Origin: Elysia marginata
Taxonomy: Eukaryota > Mollusca > Gastropoda > Plakobranchidae
Assembly: GCA_019649035.1 (NCBI GenBank)
Contig: BMAT01007806.1
Coordinates: 378,614-406,056, forward strand
Reading direction: 5' to 3'
DNA length: 27,443 bases
Positions 13,201 through 25,200 of this stretch are shown here, one piece after another; position 1 is the stretch's first letter, and the number at the start of each line of letters is the position of its first letter. A program made the translations under genes and the position numbers. The notes below the pieces were generated by a model. The model saw only the letters and a list, made by a program, of their open reading frames with translations, was not told the DNA's origin and ran no database searches.

Positions 13201-16200
13201 ATATTGTTATGAAAACTTCAAATGAGTTGGACATAACAATTTTCCAATTCAAAGATGTTGCTAGAAGTTAGATGTCACAGTTTTCACATTATAACATGTA
13301 GCTAGTTAGAGCAATTTATCTTCCCGAGCTTTTTACCACTAAATATTACTATAAATCATCAAAATTTTATGAAAATATATAAAACATTATTTGTGCTTTT
13401 GAATATACAGAAAAAGAATAAAGAAAACTGTTTTAAAGTAAATGTTTTTTTTTCTCCAAATTTAATCTTTGCACCTAAGAACATAAGTTTTGTTTTCATT
13501 TGGCAGTAAGTCTTAAAACAAAAGAAAAGAACATCACAATATTTAACCTGTAAATAATTTTCAAAATCTGGCTTCTTGCTTTCTGTAAAATCTTGATTTT
13601 TAGTGCCAAATGATTTTTTGGCAGGGAGTTGGCAATCATTAAAAATTCCTGTGGGGAAAAAAATACAATACAAACAGGTTGCAACTCTAAACATTATGAC
13701 ATAAAAAGAGGCAAAAAGCGTGAACATTGTCAAATTAAAGTGATAGAGAATCTGCATTGATGTAGCTTGTTTTGTTGATAGGGGATTGTTTCAGGACTAA
13801 CCTCTCTTGTGAGTAAAACTCAAAAGGTGGGCTCACCAGCGAACTCTTCTGTGGGTGAGGTAGTTTATTAATTTGAATAACTCTAGTGCTAAATTTAACC
13901 CTAAGCAGAACTACTCTTAAAATTTTTAAAAATTTCATGGAACAACCTTATTGGGAATGGGATTAGAGTGCAAATTATCGTTCCTGTTGACAAACTTCCT
14001 CTTTGAAGAATATTTGCTTGCAGGCAAGAAAGATAATTTTGTGCTCTACTCTCATTCCCAATAAAGATAAAAAAAAAATGAGCATATACAATTATAGCAA
14101 TTGAAATGCCCAATTCAGATGATAGACATACTATTAGAAAAACAACAACAGCAACAGCTTTTTTTTGTGTGTAGATTTTCAAGGCTAAGAAAATTTTTAA
14201 AAAAAGATGAAAAGAATACAAAATAATATATATATAGAGAAAAAAAACAAAGATGGATGTTTATAACTCTTATGGCCTTTCAGATTGTTTGGCAGTTTCC
14301 GAATCCTAACTAATGCAATGTTAAGCACATTTGATAGGCTTTTATTCTCCTTGTATCACAAAATAAACCCTGCTCATATAATAAATTTGCTTTTAGTTAA
14401 AAAAACAAATATTTTTGTTCTCAGGACAAAACTGCATCAAGAACAAGAAAATTGGCCTACCATGAAATTCTGTGAGTTTCTGCTCCAGGGCATAGAACTC
14501 AGGGTAACGCCTAAGAAGTGAATCAGAATGGGGGGTAAATCATTCAGTAAAAAAAACCCAATCAAAATCAACTTCATAACTATATGAGGTCTATGGTCAA
14601 TGATTTCTTCCTGCCTCTTATTAACAATTAATATTATAATTTCATAAAATCAACCAAATAATAATGTTACAGTCCATTTTCTTCCCCATTTGTGTCACAA
14701 CACTATGAAAAACAGCACTCTATAAGTCACTCACTGCCGTTACCGAACTATTTCGGGTGAGGGTGCATAGGCAGGGTACAGTCGGCCCCAAAAAGGTTCG
14801 GTTGGCTCTTCTTTATATCCCATTACTTAGACTTGACAAACTGCCCGGTCTGACATTCTACAACAGCCAGCGGTTAACATTTCTCTTCAGATTCATTGTT
14901 ATTTGAGATGATTCCCTTGTAACAGTTAGAGCAGATTTTGTGATGGCACCTCAACTAGATCTAGATCTAGTTTCAGTTTGACCTAGACACCTAGACATGG
15001 CTAGGCAAAGAAGACGATGTTGAGTCTATAGATCATTTTATAAATGCAGGATTTGATATAGATGAATCTCATATTGATGAAACTATAGCTTATGATGATA
15101 GCGACATAGAACCAGATTTTGTTGAACAAAGTGACCAGTCGTCGGATGAGCCTGAGCCAGCCTTTTTTTTCTAGGTCCACGCCAAGAGGCTACATGTAAA
15201 ATGTAACTGAAAATTAACCAAATATGCAATTACAAAATTATTGCTGTATTGTAGACTTCAATTCTACTTTTATAATCACAGAAAATTTCAACACTGTTGT
15301 GTAAAAAATTAAGACACACTAATTTTTTCAAAAGGGTGCAAAGAAAGCCAACATTCCTCACCTGGCCAGATCTGAAACCCCAGCAGCGAGAGTGTTGAAA
15401 AAAGATATTTTTTCTTTTTTTTTGTATTTGACAAAATATTAGTCTGAAGGCTCTTCTTTTTCATTGTGCATACAAATTTGATATTAGTTAAACTATACAA
15501 GTGCTGCTGTTAACATATAAACCTCCTGGACTTAAACTTAACAAGTGACAAGTGAAACCCTACCTTGCTACAGTCCACTGCCATTTTTCTGTATCATCTG
15601 AAACAATAAAAAATACACAAATAAAATACTAAAAAGTTTAATCAAACAAATTTCATTCTAAGAATTGAACTTCACAGAAAACATGCTAATACTTCTATAT
15701 ATTCTAAACATTAATTGGAAACATAAATGAACCGTAACGAAGCTGTATGGTCACCAAACTACAAAGCATAATGATTCATGTGGAGAAGGATTGGGCACAC
15801 TTTCAGGAAATCAAAGGCAATGCATTACAAGACATAGCTTAGTATGAAACCCACAGAGCCAGAAAGCCAGAGGGAGACCAAGAATGAAGTGGAGAAAAGA
15901 AACAGGTGGAGATGGCAAACTCAGAGAAGACACGGAAAGAATTGGAAGAGCACAAGATAAGATTGCGTCAAAGACCTTTGTTGGCAACCTGTGTTTCCCT
16001 GGGAGCTGAGAAATGAAAAAAAAAAATGATCAATGATATGTAGAATGGGAAAATAAAATATATACGTCTTAAAGAATTATATAGTGTTTAAAAAACCAAA
16101 ACAAAACAGCGAGTGAAAACACATTCTAAATAAGAGTAGGTTGATAATGCAAAAAAATTAAAAGGCCCCATTAAGTTTTGACTTTCTCTGAGTCATCTAT

Positions 16201-19200
16201 TTTTCCCTTGCTGACTTTCTCTCTGTATCTGCTTTATTTTTGCAAAATGGCTTTGGGATTGCCTACTCCAAAAATTGCCTATAAGACGTAATGCTTCAAT
16301 TATTGGGAATATACATTTGCAGGTGTTGCTTTTTTATTCATGAAGAATACATTTTACAAGTTTCTCCATTGAAATTTACCTTAGTTTTCTTTAAATATAT
16401 AGTTACAGTCTTGATGACTTGAACGAGTGAGAAAAACACAGATCAAATCTTCTTTTAGGTTTTATTTTTTAAATTACAAAGTTTTAAACTATCCATATAA
16501 AGCTGGGAGAAATTTTTTTCTAGAATTTACCTTCTCTTACATCTACCCGCCTGACATCGATAATGAAGACAAAGTACTGTTTGCGAGGGTTGTCTGGATC
16601 AGGCCTGGCCCCTATGCGAGGAATTGTCACTCGCCAGGAGCTCAGGTCATGCATGGAGCAGTCATCAGCACAGCCAGTCTCGTCATCCATGTCTTCATCC
16701 ATGCTCTCTGGAGCCTGATACATCACGTCAGAGAAATAAAGTAAATACATGGCTGATATAATTTGTAATACATATATCCCATTACAAAATCAAATTATTC
16801 CCTTTGCCAAAATACAATTTTTTAGAACAACTGAAGTTTTAGCCTTTATTTTCATTTATGTTTAAGAAAAGGATAAAAGCCGTTACGCCTAAACTCCCAC
16901 CAAAAAAAAAATACAACCCCACAACAACACAACAACAACAGTATTTGTTATGTGTTATTAAGCAAATACAGGAGATAAGTTATATAAACAATGAAAAAAG
17001 GCAACGATGAATGCTGTTAACATGACTCTAAAACAACTCTAGAAATGTTGAATATGCATCTTTATTTAAAGATATCAATCTTTGATTCGTTTTTATTTAC
17101 TTACTGGTAAAGAGTTGAGAAAAATGCCATCCAGCCCAGCTTCAATAGTGTTAGCCAGTTTTTCCTCTGATGTGTTTTACATATGGGGAGAAAAATAAAC
17201 TCAACTTAGAAAAGATTGATTATAGGTGAAAAGTTTCACTAGAGACTGGGGTTCAACTGTATAAAAATAAAGACATCCGTAATACATTTTTAAAATAACA
17301 GTGTATAAAAGAATTTGTATTTCCTGGTATCAAAGTCCAGAAAGTATTGAAAAAGGCAGTCATTAAAAATGTTTTTGAAACATTAATGGTTTTACATAAT
17401 GAAATTTTATTCCTTGCATCCTGTTGTCATGACTGGTGAAAATTTATACTGAGGCATCATCATGAATTGTACCTTCTGTTAATGAAGCAGTTTATGGGTA
17501 TTTTTTTAAGTGGTTTCCAAACAGGGATGCCAAATGATTTGGACCCCCCCCCCTTAAAATAGGGCATAACATAGACACATGTAACCCTAAATTTGGCATC
17601 CCTATTCATCTTAGTTACTTGAGAATAGTTTGAAAACTCAACTGAGGCATGACCAGTGCCAACATGTTATATAGCCTTATTATTAAAATTTATCCTGTCT
17701 CAAATCTGATTTGACAGCAATTGACAAAATAAACGGTAGCGCTTGTAACGTATATAGCGTTTTGCTGTTCTGCATTTATTTGTAAGGAAGAAAGAAATAA
17801 AGATTTAAATTAACGAGTTTGTATTTGATTGACTTTAAGATTTAAAGGCTTAAGAAAAAAAAAAGAGAACAATCTAAAAACTACACAAGTGCCATTCTGA
17901 AGTGATAAAGGCTTCAGGAAAATCAATGTACTTAAGTTTTGCACTCATATTAAAGTAAAAAAAGAGCACAAAGCATTTTTGATATTGTGCTTAATCTGCT
18001 AAAATGCTTCAAGTGCTTTACCTGGGTTCTCAATTAGGTAATTACCAACCAAACCATTTTCTGAACCCACCCAGCAGCAGCAATTAAAGCCCATCACACT
18101 AGCGTACTAGGAAGACTTTCCATGCCCACAGCAGAGTACTTGTTTAAACGCATGAGTGCGGTAAAGAAATGACTAAATGTCCACCTGCCGAACAAGGGGC
18201 TCAAACCATGGACCTCTCGGTCCAAAAGCTGAAAGTCTCATACAAGACCATGACTCCACAAATAAAATAGAAGTCTTACCACTAACAGCTAAAAAAATCT
18301 TGTCCTGACTTCTTTTACTCACATTTAAAGTCATCGGGATAGAGATCCAATTACAGCATGTAAGTAAGTAAATGTTGCAATCCCTAGGCTTAATTGGACC
18401 TAACATTGACCAGCCCATAAATAAGTATCAATTCTACTTTGTCTCAGCTATTCTTAAAAGCCAAATGAATTTGACCAACTGAACACTCATATGCCACAAT
18501 GCTAAATATTTTATGGCAAGACTGGGCCTGCTTAGATCAGTATCCATGCATATATGGCTAACCACTTATTTTTTTGTAATGTCAGCAAACTTTGGAACTT
18601 GACTTACCCGATGATTTGAAGACATCCTTAAGTTTGTTACCAAACTGAGCCAGGGTAAAGTCTCTCTTCTTAGGAATTCTAAAGTGGAGAAGAAAATAGG
18701 AATTCGTATTAATATATAAAAAAAATATAATTACTACAACTTACCAAATACTCACACAGACATAACAAAAAAAAAGACACAGATTGTGTGATATTGTATT
18801 TTAATTTTAAATCCTAACTATGTGTGACTTTGTATTTTTATTTCAAATCCTAATAAAACCATGACTTTGTTTAGGTGACTCTTGGTGTGAAAAAGTTTAC
18901 ATCACTTGAAATAATTAATGATTTTTTTAACAAGAGCTGTACTAAATCATAAAAAAATCATATTTTCTATGCATTTTCAAGAGATCTAAGGGACTTGAAA
19001 CTAAGCAACATACCTTGTAATGTATACTACAAATATCACACATTATACAACAGCAATGAAGAAAGAGATAAAAATCTAAACCTTATCCATTGAATCTCTT
19101 AAAATGAATACACTAAATAATAAATGATTAACAAAAGCATCTGAAAAATAAGAACATAAGAGGATGTCAAATTCTTAATTTTTTTTTCACACAAAACATA

Positions 19201-22200
19201 AAAAAATTGTATCTTAGCTTTTGAATACAACTGTAGCAAGACACAAAAAGGCATCAAATTTCGACAATCTAAAGTGAAACACTACCAACAAAAAAGGGGA
19301 AGAAACAAGAGAGACCAACAAAATTTTCCAAAGTTATGTGACTCACGAGAAAGAAAAAGCCAGTTTATTGAACAATCTGATTTCCAAAAAAGACACCATT
19401 AAAGATAACATATATATTTTAAAAAATCTTAATTTTTTGACAACTGAAATAGTTTCTTCATCAAAAAATGTTTTTATAGCTCAGCACTTTTATTTTACTT
19501 TTCCAGAGTAGCTTTTGAACTTTGAAAAAGATAAATATGTAAAACTAGTAGGTAACAATACAGGCATAGCAACTTTTAAAAAAAAACATTATAAAGTAAA
19601 TTTAGTTGTACAATCTAGACTTCTGGCATATCTTGATCTAAATCAAGTAGCCATTCTCTTCAAAAGTTGCTCATGATCAAGACCCTTTGCAGAGGCATAC
19701 TTTATAAGATCATTAAGGAGGAAAAAAAGTTTGATAACGTCCAGATTTTTGTCTCCCGATTTTGGCCTTTGCTTCCAGAAATCCAGTTGGAAAAAAAAAA
19801 ACACCAATGATTTAATTCAAACTTTGATTTCGGCTATTTTATTTAATTTCAGTGGAAAATAATGTTATAATACATTACAACTATTCATTTAAAAACTATT
19901 CACCATTTTGAATAAAATATAGAGAAGGAAGAAAATCATGAAAAAATAAACTGCGAGAATTTTTTCTAATTGATATTTGGCACAAAGAGACAAAACTGGC
20001 ATAAAACTGATATTTTGTACACATAAAAAATCTCTCTATCATTGCTAAATTTCAAAGCTCAAAAACATTAACAAAAGTTTTGTTTATATGATTTAAATAG
20101 CTAGAATGCAATTTCAAGGTACGAAGAAAGCATATCCTAAGTCAGTTCAAAGCGTAGAGAGCTGTATGGGTGTCTTTTGGTCAAGCGCGCCTGGCATCAT
20201 GAACTTATTTAATCAAACCTGAAAAATCCTTGGCACTTTTTGCTAACCTGGAAATGCCAAACCGTAATTTTTCAGAATAATTCCAATTACCTCAGTGTTA
20301 AAGATACAGTATTTTATGCATTGCATGCTCTACAAGAGCCACCCCTAACAAATTATTAGTTTGAATCCTGCTCGGCGTGCACAATGTTGCCAAGGTGTTG
20401 CTAGCTCCATGTAATTCTGGTTTTAGGCCATTAAAAACAACAGGAGAAGGGAAACTCTTCTTCAATGCTGCTTCTATAGATCTAAGTCCGAACAAATCAA
20501 CAAAAACCTTAAAAATCCTGTACGTCCTATGATAAATACGTTTTGGTCGGATTAAGACTGAATTTTTCCATTTCAATGAACGGACGAAGGATATTACACA
20601 GAGTGTATACTGTAGAATGCTCAATTTAGGAAGAGATAAGGTAGAAAATTTGGAGTCTATACTTTTACAATATCTATAATTTATACAAATTTATGCATGC
20701 ATAATTTCCTCCATCCAGGACTTTTTTCATTTGATAAAGAGAGGCATGTTTTCAAGTTTTCTACAATAAAAGAAAAAAAAACAAGACAAGAGTGACAGAA
20801 AAAATGTTTAACAATAAAAGCAAAAATGCATTAATTAATCTTTCTTCTCATTCAATCTACACAGAGTGAACTAATTTTAAAAAATCTTATATTTCATCAA
20901 CTTAAACTTCAACTTTTGACACTCTTAATAACAACTGCAATTCAAAGGAGAACATGAATGAAGCTACAACATAGATAACAAAAGAAAGTATTGAAGTTCT
21001 AACTTTTTTAGTCAGACATAGTCATGCTTGATTTTATTTCTGTTGATATTTAGAGTTAAAACTTTAAAAATATCAGAGACCTTGTCAGAGTAGAAAGCTA
21101 GATGTTTTTTTTAATCACAATAAACAACAACATAATAAAAAACAGCCATGAAATCAATAGTCTACAGAAAAAAAAACGCTACTACAAAATTTTTTTTCTA
21201 CCATGCTGTAAAAAAAAAAAACAAAAACGGAGCGATTTCTTTTTGCAGAATGAGCCTTTGTCATTGAGAGAATGTTATAACAACAAGAAGAAGGAAATAC
21301 AGATGCATGCGGAGAACTAAGATAGAGAACGGCCCACAACTAAAAAGCGGAAAAAAAAAGCATACTAAAAATGAGTGTTCAAGTTCACGTCTGGAATTTT
21401 TGAGGGATAACAATATCAATGTACATTTGATGTAAACACATTCTTGTCATAGTGGTGAGTGATCACTGAAACTGCTGCTATAATTTTTAGCAGGTGACAT
21501 TTTACTTGAAGACATGTGTTCAACAAGCAACATAAAATGGGGTTATTGCTTTTACAATGAAGTTCTCTTGCAATACTCATATTGCCCATATTTAAATTTC
21601 TAATTTTACAAAGAAAGTTTCAGAACATCTATTATGATTTTAAAAATATGACAAAAAAAAATATCTTAATACAGGATTAAGCTTGGGTGAACACACCCAG
21701 CACAGGCTAAAAGTAAAATGACACTAGTAAGACTTGTAATTAAAAAGCAAACAGCCTTTGATGCTATAACGAATACTTTTTGAACAGTATTTAACTGACA
21801 TACATATACATAATATATCAGAACAAAAAAAAACAACAACAACCAGAAAATGACAACAACCTGTTATGTTCCAGTGTTGTTTTCAAGATACAGTTACACC
21901 CATTGAGCACACTGTCCTTGCACCTTAGAGTTAATTATAAAAATTCAATTTTACCTGTTGCAAAACCTCTAAACTAGTGAAGGTACCTCAACATTTTCAA
22001 TATAAACAAGTATAACTCTCACACATAATGTTTTCTTACGAGTGCTATGATTCGATAAAAGTAAACTCCTCATTACCTAGTGCTTTTTAGCAAAATTATA
22101 AACAAAAATTGAATGCAATGGTGCAAACTGTTCAGACAATAGGTCGCGCTAGTTATGTCCAGTTTCAGGGCAGTTTTTAGCTGATATCTGCAAATATAGG

Positions 22201-25200
22201 TAGACCCTTGATTAGGATCACAGGTCTTGCCTCTCTTTATAATATGACTCCTTAAAATGTAAAAAATCTTTTATGATTTTGTACCACTCGTAACTGAGAA
22301 AAAGAAAGACATAAAATCAGTATCGTTTATGCATCTCGAATAGACCAAAGTCACTCAAGATTTTACTCTTCAACCACCACCAACATGCAGTTATCTTCCC
22401 TGTATAGTCGTATCATCCGCGATTGTTATTTCAACATGTAGGCCTATAAACCACCCATGATAGCAATAAAAATTGTGATGGTAGCCATTCTTCTTCAAAG
22501 AATAAGAAAAACGTCCCTTAGACCTTTTTTTGGTGTCTTTCCCTCTATCATTTTAGTCCCTTGTTTGGTATAGTCTACAATTCCTTATTTAGTCATTCTT
22601 GCCACCTTGTTTTAAACACAACTATCAATAACCACATGATCAAAATTCCCACCTGTAAGTAAGTAAAAAAAAATGAAATCAACAACCAACAAACACTTTG
22701 CGATATCTAACTCATCACTAAAACATCAAAGTCAATATTGAACATGAACCCAATAAACAACATAGAAAACAGGAGTGGGAAACGTCCAGGGGACAGAATA
22801 AGACTATCCAAATGCCTACAGGTGTGAAAAAACCGAAGGGAGGTATAACTTTACCTAAGGCTGTTACTCTTCCCAATAAAGAAACTTGGTTCAAAACAAG
22901 AAAATAAAGAAATAAAAGAATTTAGTCAGTTGCCGTCTGATACAAAGCTAACTTATCTGTCGTTAACAAATATCTCCTAACCACTCTAAATGAGTCAGTT
23001 GTCAGAAATTATAGTTTGAGAAAACCACTCTTTAAAAGTTGCCTCTTATTGCTCTTACTCTCAAAAGCAATTTTTAACCTTTGGAAGCTCAGAAAAATGA
23101 TGTGCTAAAAATGTCAACAGCTTTTAATGTCAACATTTTGACACCCAACTCATTTGGACTGGTTGCGTGACACATGAAAAAATATCAAATGTATAAATTA
23201 ACATAATCATGCTTTTAAAAGCCATTTACAAATGTACTTGTGAATTGCAATTCATGTTAGAATCTTAAAAAGGCATGTAAGAGAGAATAAAAAAACAAGA
23301 ATCATCTTGGGATACCAGGGTCATTTCCAAAACTTGGGAAAATACTGTAAGTACTATTCTCAGTTTTATACTCTGCATACATGAGACAGTTACTTCTAGC
23401 AAAAATAACAGAATAGGCCTATGAGAGCAGCAGTATTCTCAAAATGTTACTTTTTGTTTTGCAATGCACAAAATTTTAAACAAGTAAGGTGATCATCTAT
23501 TACCACAAACAACCTAAGTTAAATAACTTTCTATTGTATAACATGAAAGAGAGAGTGAATTATAAGGCAGTCAGTGATAGACATGTTTACATATGCCTAC
23601 TAGCTGGTGTGAGAAAATAGCCAACTATATTTGCTAAAACAAGATATCAATAATCCTAAAACAACCCACCTAAATTTTATACTTCAGTTTATAAATAATA
23701 TTAAACAAAATCAAAAAATGGTTTAACTTTTAAAAAAAATACTAAGCAATTTTTTTCTGATTTCGAATAAATATAATTATAACCTGATGTCAAAATGTTT
23801 ACACATTCTATATATAGGACTGACGGAGCAAACAGAAAGTTAAGTCAATAGCTTAATGAACGAGCAAAATGAGCCAAGCAATATTTCACATCACTCAGCT
23901 AGTCAAGAAAGCACGATCTCGTTCCACCAACTTACCTACTCATCTGGCGAGACAGAGATGACGGCCGCCCTCCGCAGACCATGTTATAATACTGTGTGAA
24001 AAATTATGTGCAACATGAGGAAAAAATTTAAAGAGAGGTAATAAAAAAAAAGCGTTAACACACTCATGAAACAATCTGGGGAAATCAGAAGCAGGTTGCT
24101 TAGACTAGTTTTGATGAAGAGCCAGAGAAATTTTTAAAAAATTTATCGGCGTATTGAAAAGCTGGTGTTTTCAACATATTAAAGAGCATAAAATACACTA
24201 TCAGAAATTTAAAAAACTCGACCTTGTCAAAACTCTTGACTTGTGTCTCATTGGCCCTGGTTGTTCACAGTTTATAAAAGAATAAACAAATTGCAAATAA
24301 GATAAGCTTCCCAAAAGTGAGAAGCCTAGGCCATATGGCTGGTTGATGGAGCTATTGGTGACACCCAAAAGCAATTTCAGCCCTGTTAAAAAATTTTGAA
24401 TTAGGGCCAATGTCATTAAAGAGTATATCTTTCAATATTTCATTTTCCTATTTTTGCCAGCATTCACTGACTTAATAAAAGGCCTAAAACAAGTTCTTAT
24501 TCTCTCCTTTGAAACAATTTAGAGGCATTTATTACAAATTCATAAGAATTACAATTTCAGCTTTTTCTTGCTTTTTTTTAATATCCAACAATATTTCTTC
24601 AAAACAAAAATTTGATAACCTCTTATTTTGAAACAATAGCTTCCTAACTTTTCTTTCTATGATTTTTAAAAAATGAAAAAACTTTAGCACTTCTGAACAT
24701 TTGTTCTCTATCTAGATCTGGTCGATAAAACACTCGCTTTTCGAGCAATCGGTTCATCCAAACCGCTATATTCTATTTCTAGACTATTAAGTAAATCCCT
24801 TTCTTTTTCATCTAGATCTGTACAATCAGAATTGGGTTGGCCTTAGGTGCCCTTATGGTGAAAATCAACAAGAATCTGAAAGTGAAGGACCTTAGTCTTT
24901 TATGTCACAATAGATTAAATGGCTATATTTCCCAGAAACTTTGCATGAAAAAAAAATAGTTCAAGAAACCTTAACGACAGATGTGCCAACTTTTGGCCCA
25001 TTGGAATGGAGACTATTGGGACAGTTTGATGATATGTTAAGGAGGGGTGCATCTGCATTTTGTGACATACAGCCTATAGGCCTGCATGTGACAAGTTTGT
25101 AGTGAGTTAAGAGATGTCTTGGAAAACAATGATTTAGGTCCTGTATTACATACATTTTGCCATTCCAATTTTCTCACTACAGTTAATATGACTGTTTCAA

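Noticed and set aside
14940-14970. Overlapping agatctagatctag palindromes as a regulatory site
   Set aside because: The motif recurs at about 3100, 5917, 24711 and 24811 without shared context and looks like a genome-wide short repeat.
16427-16744. 105-codon plus-strand frame
   Set aside because: It is antisense to SNX14 exon 6.
20298-20624. 108-codon minus-strand frame, with a tRNA-like gtttgaatcc motif nearby on the plus strand
   Set aside because: No matching A-box, stem structure or protein-family resemblance; likely chance in a less AT-rich intron patch.
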